Shown one piece after another: positions 41,689 through 50,491 of a stretch of DNA of 64,000 nt (the first letter of the stretch is position 1; each line of letters opens with the position of its first letter). The stretch is from Actinomadura oligospora ATCC 43269. GTDB lineage: Bacteria; Actinomycetota; Actinomycetes; Streptosporangiales; Streptosporangiaceae. The DNA lies in contig NZ_JADG01000018.1 in NCBI RefSeq assembly GCF_000518265.1, positions 62,001 through 126,000 on the forward strand. The letters run 5' to 3'. Position numbers and translations under genes: made by a program. A model generated the notes under the pieces. The model did not search any database. It was given only the letters and a program-made list of their open reading frames with translations, and was not told the DNA's origin.

Positions 41689-41703
41689 TCCCACACTCTG
41701 AGA
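41689..41703. promoter_or_regulatory. near-match to the branched-chain regulon palindrome
   Basis: TCCCACACTCTGAGA differs from TCTC-N7-GAGA by one base. It is the weakest of five sites and may be chance. It lies between the serA terminator and the small ORF. The 41508-41799 stretch holds otherwise only the serA terminator. Confidence 0.3.
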
Positions 41704-41732
41704 CGACATATGGGGTGAACTGCACAAACAGA

Positions 41733-41762
41733 ACGGGCGGGTGGCCGAAGCCACCCGCCCGT
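41733..41762 (-). terminator. terminator after serA
   Basis: Perfect 13-bp stem ACGGGCGGGTGGC / GCCACCCGCCCGT with a stable TTCG loop on the minus strand, then TTCTGTTTG. Confidence 0.9.
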
Positions 41763-41799
41763 CAGAGTCGCGCGTCAGGTGCGCGCCAGCGTCCCAGGC

Positions 41800-43389
41800 T
41801 CAGGAGTCCAGGTCCGCCCGGCGGCCCATGTCGGCGCCGACCTCGGCGGCGATGGCGTCCACCAGCTGCGCCGGAATCGCCTCGTCCACGGTCAGCGCGA
41901 TCAGCGCCCGGCCGCCCTTGACGTCCCGGCCGACCTGCATCCCGGCGATGTTGACGCCCGCGTCGCCGAGCAGCTTGCCGACCACGCCGACGATGCCCGG
42001 ACGGTCGCTGTAGGAGAAGAACGCCATGTGCGCCGTGGGCAGCAGCTCCATGTCGTAGCCGTTGATCTCGATGATCCGCTCGTGGTGCTTCGGGCCGGTC
42101 ATCGTGCCGGACACCGAGATCACCGCGCCGTCGGCCATCGTGCCGCGGACCTGGACGACGTTGCGCCAGTCCGGGCTGTCCTCGGAGGTGGTGAGCGACA
42201 CCTCGACGCCCCGGTCGCGGGCCAGCAGCGGCGCGTTGACGAAGGTGACCGACTCGGTGACCACGTCGGCGAACACGCCCTTGAGGGCGGCCAGCTCCAG
42301 CACCTTCACGTCGTGGCCGGTGATCTCGCCGCGGACGACCACGTCCAGGCGCACCGGGACGCCGCCCGCGAGCGCGGTGAAGATCCGGCCCAGCTTCTCG
42401 GCCAGCGGCAGGCCCGGCTTGACGTCCTCGGCGACCGCGCCGCCCTGGACGTTCACCGCGTCCGGCACGAACTCGCCGGACAGCGCCAGCTTCACCGACC
42501 GGGCGACCTGCGTGCCCGCCTTCTCCTGCGCCTCGTGCGTGCTCGCGCCGAGGTGCGGGGTGGCCACCACGTTGTCGTGCACGAACAGCGGGCTGTCGGT
42601 GCAGGGCTCGGTGGAGAACACGTCCAGGCCCGCGCCCGCGACCCGGCCCTCCTTGAGCGCCAGGTCGAGCGCCTCCTCGTCCAGGATGCCGCCGCGGGCC
42701 GCGTTCACGATCCGGACCGACGGCTTGACCATGCGCAGCTCGCGGTCGCCGACCAGGCCGAGCGTCTCGGGCGTCTTCGGCAGGTGGACGGTGATGAAGT
42801 CGGACTCGGTGAGCAGCTCGTCCAGCGTGACCAGCTTGACCCCGAGCTGGGCCGCCCGGGCGGCCTGCACGTAGGGGTCGAACGCGATCACGTTCATGTC
42901 GAACGCGGCCAGGCGCTGGGCGACCAGGACGCCGATGCGGCCGAGGCCGAGCACGCCGACGGTCTTGCCCTGCAGCTCGACGCCGGTGTATTTGGACCGC
43001 TTCCACTCGCCCTGCTTCAGCGCCGCGTGCCCCTGCGGGACGTTGCGGGCGATGGCGAGGAGCAGCGCGATCGCGTGCTCGGCGGCGGTGACGATGTTGG
43101 AGGTCGGGGCGTTCACGACCATGACGCCCGCCTTGGTGGCGGCCTCGACGTCCACGTTGTCGAGGCCGACGCCCGCGCGGGCGACCACGCGGAGCCTGGT
43201 GGCGTGCTCGAACACCTCGGCGTTGACCTTGGTGGCGGAGCGGACGATCAGCGCGTCGACGTCGGTGATGGCCGGGAGGAGGGCGGCACGGTCGGCGCCG
43301 TCCACGTGACGGACCTCATAGTCGTTCTCGAGGACCGCGAGGCCGGCCGGGGAGAGTTCTTCTGCGACAAGGACGACAGGCTTGCTCAA
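41800..43389 (-). CDS. serA: D-3-phosphoglycerate dehydrogenase
   Basis: A 529-residue long-form SerA. The catalytic and NAD domain includes ARAGVGLDNVDVEAATKAGVMVVNAP, GVLGLGRIGVLVAQRLAAF, FITVHLPKTPETLGLVG, ARGGILDEEAL and the histidine of TPHLGAST. An intervening domain and the C-terminal ACT domain (MAFFSYSDRPGIVGVVGKLLGDAGVNIAGMQVGRD; key residues DRPGIVG) follow and allow serine feedback. The start is TTG at the usual SKPVVLVAEEL N-terminus with AAGGA upstream; a GTG 30 bases earlier is less likely. It makes serine from glycolysis. Confidence 0.96.
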   Translation of the reverse strand: MSKPVVLVAEELSPAGLAVLENDYEVRHVDGADRAALLPAITDVDALIVRSATKVNAEVFEHATRLRVVARAGVGLDNVDVEAATKAGVMVVNAPTSNIVTAAEHAIALLLAIARNVPQGHAALKQGEWKRSKYTGVELQGKTVGVLGLGRIGVLVAQRLAAFDMNVIAFDPYVQAARAAQLGVKLVTLDELLTESDFITVHLPKTPETLGLVGDRELRMVKPSVRIVNAARGGILDEEALDLALKEGRVAGAGLDVFSTEPCTDSPLFVHDNVVATPHLGASTHEAQEKAGTQVARSVKLALSGEFVPDAVNVQGGAVAEDVKPGLPLAEKLGRIFTALAGGVPVRLDVVVRGEITGHDVKVLELAALKGVFADVVTESVTFVNAPLLARDRGVEVSLTTSEDSPDWRNVVQVRGTMADGAVISVSGTMTGPKHHERIIEINGYDMELLPTAHMAFFSYSDRPGIVGVVGKLLGDAGVNIAGMQVGRDVKGGRALIALTVDEAIPAQLVDAIAAEVGADMGRRADLDS

Positions 43390-43583
43390 GGAACAGTCCT
43401 TCGATGGTGGATGGTGCACGTGCTGTGCGCGAACATCGCGAGCTCACCCCGTCGTGCCCTCGCCTGCTCCCCGAGTCTATAGGGACCCCGGAGGCCGGGA
43501 CGCGACCCCCACGACACTCGCCGGTAACCGTCCCATGACCGCCCCTTGACCCACCTGAATGCCCATCTGACCTGTGAGAACAC

Positions 43584-43618
43584 CACCGGCCCGACCGCTG
43601 CTCGCGGTCGGGCCGGTG
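43584..43618 (-). terminator. terminator after the M1 peptidase
   Basis: Perfect 15-bp stem CACCGGCCCGACCGC / GCGGTCGGGCCGGTG, 5-base loop. It lies 34 bases past the peptidase stop, next to a run of ten Gs at 43622-43631, which is unusual here and a likely spot for slippage or assembly error. Confidence 0.8.
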
Positions 43619-43652
43619 GCCGGGGGGGGGGAGGGAGGGGAGGACCCGAGGA

Positions 43653-45080
43653 TCAGTGGCCGGGCGCGGCGGCCGGACGGCCCGCCGTGTACAGCCAGGT
43701 CTTGATGACGTCGTCGATGTTCTTGCCGGAGACCTTCTCGACGTGCCGGACGAACTGGGCGATGGTCGCGTCGCCGCCGCCCTTCCGCGCCTGCCACGTC
43801 CTCAGCGCCTTGAAGAACGCCTTGTCGCCCACCCGCAGCCGGATCGCGTGGACGGCGAGCGCGCCCCGGTCGTAGACCTGGTCGGCGAACGGGTCCTTCG
43901 CGCCGGGGTCGCCGGGCAGCAGGTCCCACCAGGCGTCGCCCGCCGGGTGCGCGTCGTAGACCTTGTCGGCCTCCTTCTGCGCGGTGGACTCACCGGTGTG
44001 GTCGGCCCACAGCCACTCGGCGTAGGTGGCGAAGCCCTCGTTCAGCCAGATGTCCTTCCAGTCGTGGACGGACACGTTGTCGCCGAACCACTGGTGCGCG
44101 TTCTCGTGCACGACGACGCTGTAGTTCGGCTTGCCCTTGGCGAAGAACTTCGGGCTGTAGAACGGCCGCGTCTGGGTCTCGATGGCGAACCCGGCCTTGG
44201 TGTTCGGGACCGTCCCGCCGACGGCGTCGAACGGGTACCGCCCGAACAGGGAGCTCTCCCACTTCAGGATCTCGGGAGTGCGCTTCAGGCTGGTCAGCGC
44301 GTCGGCCTTGGTGGCGGCGGGCAGGTCCGAGGCGATCGCGTACTCGTACGGCAGGCCGTTCGGGGTGCGCCCCTTGACGGTGTCGAACTTCCCGACCGCC
44401 AGGGTCGCCAGGTAGGTGGCCTGCGGACGGTTCTCGCGCCAGCCGTAGGTCGTCCAGCCGCCCTTGCTGCGGACGCCGGTCGACACGCCGTTGCTGATCG
44501 CCTGGTGGTCGTCCGGGACGGTCACCGAGACGTCGAAGGTGGCCTTGTCACGCGGGTGGTCGTTGCTCGGGTACCACCACCAGGCGACCTCGGGCTCGTT
44601 CGCCGCGACACCGCCGGTCGTGGTGCGCTGCCAGCTGGTGAATCCGTTGATCTTCACCGAGGACGGGACGCCGCCGTAGGTGACGACCGTGGTGAACTCC
44701 CCGCCCTTGCGCAGCGCCTTCGGCGGCGTGATCACGAGCTCGTGGGCGCCCTCGGCGGTGAACTTCGCGGGCCTGCCGTCGACCGTGACCTTGCTGACCG
44801 ACAGGCCGAAGTCCAGGTTGAACCGGGTCAGGCCCTGCGTCGCGCGGGCCTTGAGCGTCGCGACGCCGTCCAGCCGATCGGTCTCCGGCTGGTACCGGAG
44901 CTTGAGCCCGTAGTGCGAGACGTCGTAGCCTCCGTTGCCATAGTCCGGGTAGTACGGGTCACCGGCACCCGGTGCTCCCGGCCCGGCGGCCGGCGGGGTC
45001 GCCTGCACGGCGGCCTGCCCGCTGAGCAGGACGCCGACGGCACCGGCCGCCGCGATCGCGGCGCGCGCGCTGCTGCGCAT
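43653..45080 (-). CDS. secreted M1-family zinc metallopeptidase
   Basis: A 475-residue protein with a cleavable signal (AAIAAAGAVGVLLSGQAAVQA) followed by a beta-rich N-domain (DVSHYGLKLRYQPETDRLDG, TFDVSVTVP). The catalytic zinc motif is VVHENAHQWFGD with the second glutamate in IWLNEGFATYAEW, the HExxH-x18-E of M1 aminopeptidases. The exopeptidase GAMEN motif is altered to KAGFAIETQT, so specificity differs. The ATG has AGGAG five bases upstream. It is a probable extracellular aminopeptidase. Confidence 0.9.
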   Translation of the reverse strand: MRSSARAAIAAAGAVGVLLSGQAAVQATPPAAGPGAPGAGDPYYPDYGNGGYDVSHYGLKLRYQPETDRLDGVATLKARATQGLTRFNLDFGLSVSKVTVDGRPAKFTAEGAHELVITPPKALRKGGEFTTVVTYGGVPSSVKINGFTSWQRTTTGGVAANEPEVAWWWYPSNDHPRDKATFDVSVTVPDDHQAISNGVSTGVRSKGGWTTYGWRENRPQATYLATLAVGKFDTVKGRTPNGLPYEYAIASDLPAATKADALTSLKRTPEILKWESSLFGRYPFDAVGGTVPNTKAGFAIETQTRPFYSPKFFAKGKPNYSVVVHENAHQWFGDNVSVHDWKDIWLNEGFATYAEWLWADHTGESTAQKEADKVYDAHPAGDAWWDLLPGDPGAKDPFADQVYDRGALAVHAIRLRVGDKAFFKALRTWQARKGGGDATIAQFVRHVEKVSGKNIDDVIKTWLYTAGRPAAAPGH

Positions 45081-45271
45081 TCGCACTCCTTTGTGAGAAG
45101 GGGGATTGTTCGCTTAACCTACTGGAAAAGTAGGAAATACCTGGGAGCGACACTCGTGATCTTGGTCACGTTTGCGCAAACGGGAAACCCAGCCCAGGTC
45201 AAGCCCCGCGCTCAGCGGCCGGGCGCGGGCTCAGGCGCGCGGGCGCAGTCTCGCGGGCTCAGCGATGCGGG

Positions 45272-45898
45272 TCAGGCGGCTTCGGGCTGGGCGGCGAGGA
45301 TGGACGCGACGCGCTCCGCGTCCCGGACGGCGATGTGCGGGACGTCCACGAACACCCGCATCGGCCCGGCCGGAAGGCCCAGCTCGTCGGCGACCCGGAG
45401 CTGCACCTCGCGCAGCGGGACGTAGGAGAGGTACGCCCGGTGCACGTCCTGCGAGCGGTACATGGCCGTCATGACCAGCCGGTACGCACGAAGCCGGAAC
45501 GCGAGGGCCACCAGGCACGGGACGGTGTCGGCGGTCTCCCCCGGATCGGTCAGCGACACCCAGGCACTGGTCGTCCAGGGACGCGCGCGCAGGAGCGCGG
45601 CGGCCCAGTGCAGCTGGTCCACGCCGTGCCGGTCGCGCAGGCGTCCGCCGATCCCGTCGGCCGCCTCGGCGCGCTCACGCGGCATCCGCGACCAGTGCGC
45701 GATCCGGGCCCGGTCGCCGTACTCGCCGAGCACCGGATCGTCCCAGCTCAACGACGCGATCTCGAAGAGGACGGGCGGGCCCTCGATGATCGGCCCGCGG
45801 TCCTCCATGCCCGCCTCGCCCGCGCGCCAGACGTGCCGCAGCAGTCCGATCCACGCCTGCCCGCACGTCCCCCAGCGCTGGAGGTCGTTCCCCGCCAC
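45272..45898 (-). CDS. thymidylate-synthase-like protein (TS / pyrimidine hydroxymethylase superfamily)
   Basis: A 208-residue protein. WIGLLRHVWRAGEAGMEDRG resembles the N-terminal TS helix and its DR phosphate-binding start. Further on VPCLVALAFRLRAYRLVMTAMYRSQDVHRAYLSYVPLREVQLRVADELGLPAGPM (key residues Pro127-Cys128 and Arg148-Ser149 in YRSQDV) matches the catalytic cysteine and dUMP-phosphate regions, and VFVDVPHI the last strand. The DRTGTGT loop and FN base-contact motif are changed, so dUMP methylation is doubtful. A dCMP/CMP hydroxymethylase or a binding protein is possible. The GTG start has GAGG 8 bases upstream. Confidence 0.65.
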   Translation of the reverse strand: MAGNDLQRWGTCGQAWIGLLRHVWRAGEAGMEDRGPIIEGPPVLFEIASLSWDDPVLGEYGDRARIAHWSRMPRERAEAADGIGGRLRDRHGVDQLHWAAALLRARPWTTSAWVSLTDPGETADTVPCLVALAFRLRAYRLVMTAMYRSQDVHRAYLSYVPLREVQLRVADELGLPAGPMRVFVDVPHIAVRDAERVASILAAQPEAA

Positions 45899-46292
45899 AG
45901 GGACCACCTCACACCCCCGCCGAGGATTCCGGACGGACCGCAAGGAATTGCAGAGAATTACCTTCTCGCCCGCCGCGTCGCCGGCAGTTGTTCACCATCC
46001 GAGCGGACCGGCCCCACCCCCTGGCCCGGTCCGCGAAAGCGCCTGTCATCACTCTCGCCCCACTGCCGCTCGGGGCGCGGCCACAATCGCAGGTTCGCGC
46101 CGGTGCGCCGAATCGCCGCGGCCGTAGCGGCTTGACTTCAGTATCCGACAGAGAACCTCAAAAAGGTAGATTCCCCTCGCCATCGGGTTCGGGAAATCTT
46201 TACGCGCCGTGCTGACTGGGCTGTATCGGACGTCCCGTCCAAGAGCCCGGTCAGAGCCCGTCCGGGAGCCCGCCCGGCGGGGCCGTCCGGGG
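45899..46292. other. 394-bp intergenic region
   Basis: Between the start of the TS-like gene and the stop of the DUF2079 gene. It should hold the TS-like promoter on the minus strand. I see no clear promoter, tRNA, riboswitch or repeat; the strings GAGCCCG/CCGGGAGCCCG near 46240-46280 suggest a weak DUF2079 terminator. Confidence 0.4.
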
Positions 46293-47807
46293 CTACCGGT
46301 GCAGGACGACGTAGCCCTCCCGCGAGAACACCGTCCGGTAGCCGTCCCGCGCGAGTCGCGCGACCCGCTCCCGCTGCTCGTCCACCGAGGTGAAGGGGAA
46401 CTGGGCGTAGGCGACGTCCCCGACGACCCAGGGGGCCCAGCGGGGCGTCCGGTCCCAGAGCAGGACGCGGGTGCGGCCGGACAGCGCGGGCCCGGCGTGG
46501 TTGACCGCCTCGACCTCCACCCCGGACGGCACCCGCGCCACGGCCGCCGCGGCGGCCAGCTCACGCGCGCCCCGCTCGTAGAGGGACCCGTCGGCGAGCG
46601 ACCGGAACGCGAACGCCGGGACGGTCACGACCGTCCCCACCAGCATCCCCGCGACCAGCCACGATCCGGCACGTTCCGGCACCGGCGCGCCGTTCCACGC
46701 GAACCCGCTACGACTCCGCAGGTGGTCACGGACGCGGTCCGCGCCGTCCACCCCCGCGAGGACGAGCACCGCGATGAGGAAGGCGTTGTAGTGGTAGTGC
46801 GGCGCCCACCAGTTGTCGAACTTCCCGGACAGCATCCGCTCCAGCAGCGGCGGGACGACCACGAGCGTCAGCGGCGACACCAGGGGCAGCGCCAGGAACG
46901 GCAGGACGAGCAGCGTCATCGTCGCGAGCTTCACCGGCGGCGTGCCGAGCGCCGTCACCGCGTCCCACGGATGCGTCAGGACGTGCAGCGCCGCGCTCCT
47001 CATGTCGTTCCCGAAGTCGGTGTACGCGAAGTAGTAGCTCCCGCTCCCGCCGAACGCCGGGATCAGCACGCGGGACGCGACGACCGTCGTCAGCAGCCCG
47101 AGGACGACCAGCGCCGCCCCCAGCGGACGATCGCCGCGCAGCGCCCACGCGCGGTCGAGGCGGGTCGTCGGCCGCAGCGCCAGCAGGGTGAGGCCGAACC
47201 CGGCGACGAGCAGGCCGGTGTCCTCCTTGACCAGCAGCAACAGGACGGCCGCGACCGCCGCCCTTCCCCGGCGTCCCGCGTCGAACCGCTCGATCGCGAG
47301 CGCCGTCAGCAGCGGCGCGAACGCGACCTCGTGGAAGTCGAAGCGCAGCGCCTCGGCGATCGGCCACGACAGCGCGTACGCGAGCGACGCGCACACCGCG
47401 GCGGCGCGGCCGAGGCGGCGTTCGGTGAACCTCCAGATCGGCACGATCGCGAGCGCGAACAGCACGGCCTGCGTGATCAGCAGCGTCGCCGGGCCGTCGT
47501 GCAGCCGGTAGAGCGGCGCGATCAGCGCCAGGATCGGCGAGAAGTGGTCGCCGAGGATCGAGAAGTCCGGACCGAACCCGTTGTGCACGCCCTTGACCGG
47601 CGCGACCGGGGGCCCGAGGCGGCTGTAGGAACGGACAGCCTGGTCGAAGATGACCAGGTCGTAGGTGCTCGTCCGGAACATGCGCAGGCGCAGCAGCGCG
47701 AACGTCGCGTAGACGCCCGAAGCGAGGACGACCACGAAGGCGAGCAGCACGGGGGCCGTCCGTCCGCCCGGCCGGACGCGTTCCGCGGTCGTGTCACTCG
47801 CCGTCAC
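46293..47807 (-). CDS. DUF2079 polytopic membrane protein
   Basis: About 504 residues with roughly ten to twelve membrane helices. The DUF2079 core is visible: YDLVIFDQAVRSYSRLGPP, DHFSPILALIAPLYRLHDGPATLLITQAVLFALAIVPIW (key residues GDHFSPIL) and RFDFHEVAFAPLLTALAIERFDAG, then LLLLVKEDTGLLVAGFG. The family resembles polyprenol-phosphate-sugar glycosyltransferases (GT-C), so a role in cell-surface glycan synthesis is reasonable but unproven. The start is uncertain: several GTGs lie between 47843 and 47807; this one follows GGTGG. Confidence 0.8.
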   Translation of the reverse strand: MTASDTTAERVRPGGRTAPVLLAFVVVLASGVYATFALLRLRMFRTSTYDLVIFDQAVRSYSRLGPPVAPVKGVHNGFGPDFSILGDHFSPILALIAPLYRLHDGPATLLITQAVLFALAIVPIWRFTERRLGRAAAVCASLAYALSWPIAEALRFDFHEVAFAPLLTALAIERFDAGRRGRAAVAAVLLLLVKEDTGLLVAGFGLTLLALRPTTRLDRAWALRGDRPLGAALVVLGLLTTVVASRVLIPAFGGSGSYYFAYTDFGNDMRSAALHVLTHPWDAVTALGTPPVKLATMTLLVLPFLALPLVSPLTLVVVPPLLERMLSGKFDNWWAPHYHYNAFLIAVLVLAGVDGADRVRDHLRSRSGFAWNGAPVPERAGSWLVAGMLVGTVVTVPAFAFRSLADGSLYERGARELAAAAAVARVPSGVEVEAVNHAGPALSGRTRVLLWDRTPRWAPWVVGDVAYAQFPFTSVDEQRERVARLARDGYRTVFSREGYVVLHR

Positions 47808-48029
47808 CGGAACAGCCACCAGCGGGACGCTACCAGCGCACACGTCCCGCTCACGACGACTTCGCCGCTTCGGACCGTCCCCGACGGCGACCCCCGCACC
47901 CCCGAAACCGGCGACCGCCGCCCCGCCGCGGAGGACACCAGAGCGCCCCGACACGCTGTGACGATTTCACGGTACGCGGTCGCCCGGCCCTTTAACGTAA
48001 CCGTGGAACCCGGCCGACCTGGAGATCCC

Positions 48030-48824
48030 GTGACCCCGGACCGCACGATCAGTGTCCTGCACGACATCCTGCGCGCGTACGACCACCGCTTCCTGGACCT
48101 CGACCGCGAGAACCGGGACCGGCTCATCGACGGCACCCGGCGGTTCCTCGGCGAGTCCGGGCTGAGCGACGACGTCCGCTCCGCGCTGCCCGCGTCGTAC
48201 CGGCTGCGCGCGTTCTGCATCCAGCGCGGCCTCCGGGACGAGCTGGAGCGGCTGATCCGGGACGAGGCGGCGGGCAGCCCCGGCGGCGCGGTCGTGGTCG
48301 GCGGACGCGTCTACGCCATGTACCCCTACCTGCGCGGAGTCCCCCGGCAGGACGCCGACATCACCGCCGAGGTCGGCGTCGAGCACCGGCTGGACGCGGC
48401 GGTCTGGAAGGACGGCCGGATCCGCGTCACGGGCCACGCCGCCGTCGAACGCGTCGAGACCCACCGCACCTCCGTCGACCTGGTGATGCGCGAGCGCGCC
48501 GAAACCCCCGAACGCACCGAGCACAGGATCGCCGCCCGGGCGGACGGCAACGGCTTCGAGGCGTTCGCCGACCCGTCCGTCCTCGGTCCGGGGCACTGGG
48601 ACGTCCACGTCGCCGCGACCGCGCACGGCGTCACCCGGCAGGCCCGGTTCGGCCGCGTCCGCGAGCCGGGCCTCAAGCTGGACGAGACGTTCCGCGGCGT
48701 CCCGGGCCGGGACACCGAGGCGGGCCTGTACCTGACCGAGGGCGGTCACCTCGCGCTGCTGGTCAGGACGGCCCGGAAATCCGCACCGCTGCGCGCGAAA
48801 CTCATCCGCCGCTTCACCCGCTGA
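48030..48824 (+). CDS. stand-alone C-terminal domain of an actinobacterial glycosyltransferase / CDP-glycerol-transferase family protein
   Basis: A 264-residue protein with no glycosyltransferase motif. ISVLHDILRAYDHRFLDLDRENRDRLIDGTRRFL near the start (key residues LRAYDHRFLDLDRENR) and VYAMYPYLRGVP, HRLDAAVWKDGRIRVTGHAAVERV, GHWDVHVAATAHGVTRQARFGRVRE match, as I recall, the non-catalytic C-terminal region of large actinobacterial wall-polymer glycosyltransferase/TagF-like proteins. The catalytic N-terminus is missing; upstream DNA belongs to the DUF2079 gene on the other strand. The GTG has GGAG five bases upstream, so a free domain is plausible. Might be a remnant of a larger gene. Confidence 0.6.
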   Translation: MTPDRTISVLHDILRAYDHRFLDLDRENRDRLIDGTRRFLGESGLSDDVRSALPASYRLRAFCIQRGLRDELERLIRDEAAGSPGGAVVVGGRVYAMYPYLRGVPRQDADITAEVGVEHRLDAAVWKDGRIRVTGHAAVERVETHRTSVDLVMRERAETPERTEHRIAARADGNGFEAFADPSVLGPGHWDVHVAATAHGVTRQARFGRVREPGLKLDETFRGVPGRDTEAGLYLTEGGHLALLVRTARKSAPLRAKLIRRFTR

Positions 48825-48840
48825 CCTGGGGAAACGCGAA

Positions 48841-48866
48841 GAGGCGGGCGCCGAAGCACCCGCCTC
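48841..48866 (-). terminator. terminator of the ilvBNC operon
   Basis: Inverted repeat GAGGCGGG / CCCGCCTC, with a TTCG loop when read on the minus strand and an inner GC pair. It lies between converging genes, 19 bases past the ilvC stop. Confidence 0.75.
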
Positions 48867-48884
48867 CTCACGACAGTGACGACG

Positions 48885-49877
48885 TCAGTCGTTCAGCCAG
48901 CTCATCATCGGACGGAGCTTGGCGCCGGTCTCCTCGATCGGATGCGCGGCGGTCCGCTCGCGGTACTCGGCGAACTTCGCCTGGCCCGACTCGAACTCGT
49001 TGATCAGTTCCTTGGCGTACGCGCCGGACTGGATCTCGCCGAGGATCTTCTCCATGGCCTTCTTGGTCTCCGGCGTGATGACGCGCGGGCCGCGGGTGAG
49101 GCCGCCGTACTCGGCGTTGTCCGACACCGACCAGTACATCTTGGAGATGCCGCCCTCGTACATGAGGTCGACGATCAGCTTGAGCTCGTGCAGCACCTCG
49201 AAGTAGGCGACCTCGGGCTGGTAGCCCGCCTCGGTCAGCACCTCGAAACCGGTCTTGACCAGCTCGGACGCGCCGCCGCACAGGACGGCCTGCTCGCCGA
49301 ACAGGTCGGTCTCGGTCTCCTCGGTGAAGGTGGTCCGGATGCCGCCCGCGCGCAGGCCGCCGATGCCCTTGGCGTAGGCGAGCGCGAGGTCCCACGCCTT
49401 GCCGGACGCGTCCTTCTCGACCGCGACGATCACCGGGACGCCGCGTCCCTCGGTGAACTGGCGGCGGACCAGGTGGCCCGGGCCCTTCGGCGCGACCATG
49501 GCGACGTCCACGCCCTCCGGCGGCTCGACCAGGCCGTAGCGGATGGAGAAGCCGTGGCCGAAGAACAGCGCGTCGCCCTCGACCAGCGCGGGCCTGATGT
49601 CGTTCTCGAAGATCTCGCTGTGGTGGTGGTCCGGCGCGAGCAGCATGATCAGGTCGGCCTCCTCGGCCGCCTCGCGCGGGGTGAGCACGCGCAGGCCCTC
49701 GGCCTCGGCCTTCTCCCGGCTGGCCGAGCCCTCACGCAGGCCGACGCGGACGTCGACGCCGGAGTCGCGCAGCGACAGCGCGTGCGCGTGCCCCTGGCTG
49801 CCGTACCCGATGATGGCGACGTGCCGGTTCTGGAGAACGCTCAGGTCGGCGGCGTCGTCGTAGAACATCTCAGCCAC
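48885..49877 (-). CDS. ilvC: ketol-acid reductoisomerase
   Basis: A 330-residue class I enzyme. The NADPH motif is VAIIGYGSQGHAHALSLRDSGVDVRVGLREGS (key residues GYGSQGHA), the active-site acids occur in EEVETDLFGEQAVLCGG-type string ETETDLFGEQAVLCGGASELV (about 188-208) and LKLIVDLMYEGGISKMYWSVSDNAEYGG (key residues YEGG). It converts acetolactate to dihydroxyisovalerate and acetohydroxybutyrate to the isoleucine intermediate. Last gene of ilvBNC. Confidence 0.98.
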   Translation of the reverse strand: MAEMFYDDAADLSVLQNRHVAIIGYGSQGHAHALSLRDSGVDVRVGLREGSASREKAEAEGLRVLTPREAAEEADLIMLLAPDHHHSEIFENDIRPALVEGDALFFGHGFSIRYGLVEPPEGVDVAMVAPKGPGHLVRRQFTEGRGVPVIVAVEKDASGKAWDLALAYAKGIGGLRAGGIRTTFTEETETDLFGEQAVLCGGASELVKTGFEVLTEAGYQPEVAYFEVLHELKLIVDLMYEGGISKMYWSVSDNAEYGGLTRGPRVITPETKKAMEKILGEIQSGAYAKELINEFESGQAKFAEYRERTAAHPIEETGAKLRPMMSWLND

Positions 49878-49962
49878 TTCTATGTGCCTTTCGTTGCGGA
49901 TTCAGGGACGCGGATTCAGGACGCGAAGATCAGGGACGCGTTCGTGGAACGCGTTCTCAGGG

Positions 49963-50487
49963 CTACGCGGAGCGGTCGATGGAGCGCAGCGAGCGGTCGG
50001 TGATGGAGCGCGCGCCCCGTCCGATCGCGACCATGCCGGACTGGACGAGCTCCTTGATGCCGAACGGCTCCAGGACGCGGATGAACGCGTCCAGCTTGTC
50101 GCGGTTGCCGGTGGCCTCGATGGTGACCGCGTCGGGCGCGACGTCCACCACCTTGGCGCGGAACAGCGACACCGTCTCCAGCACCTGCGAGCGGGTCTCG
50201 GCGTCGGCGCGGACCTTCACCAGGACCAGCTCGCGCTGGACGGACTGGGAGGTGTCCAGCTCGACGATCTTGAGCACGTTGATCAGCTTGTTCAGCTGCT
50301 TGGTGACCTGCTCGAGCGGCAGGCTCTCGACGTTCACCACGATCGTCATGCGGGAGATGTCGGGGTGCTCGGTCGTGCCGACCGCGAGCGACTCGATGTT
50401 GAAGCCGCGCCGCGAGAACAGGGCCGCGACCCGCGCCAGGATGCCCGGCGTGTTCTCCACCAGCACCGAGAGGGTGTGTTGGGTCAT
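49963..50487 (-). CDS. ilvN: acetolactate synthase regulatory subunit
   Basis: A 174-residue small subunit. The N-terminal ACT domain, HTLSVLVENTPGILARVAALFSRRGFNIESLAVGTTEHPDISRMTI, has the conserved valine-binding SVLVENTPGVLAR-type string; a C-terminal ACT-like domain follows (ELVLVKVRADAETRSQVLETVSLFRAKVVDV). It makes the catalytic subunit valine-sensitive. It follows ilvB by 4 bases. Confidence 0.97.
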   Translation of the reverse strand: MTQHTLSVLVENTPGILARVAALFSRRGFNIESLAVGTTEHPDISRMTIVVNVESLPLEQVTKQLNKLINVLKIVELDTSQSVQRELVLVKVRADAETRSQVLETVSLFRAKVVDVAPDAVTIEATGNRDKLDAFIRVLEPFGIKELVQSGMVAIGRGARSITDRSLRSIDRSA

Positions 50488-50491
50488 CGGG

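Noticed and set aside
46209..48029. A long open frame on the plus strand before the orphan C-domain gene
   Set aside because: It runs antisense to the DUF2079 gene and its translation is Arg/Gln/Pro-rich with no motif. Only the part from about 48030 resembles protein.
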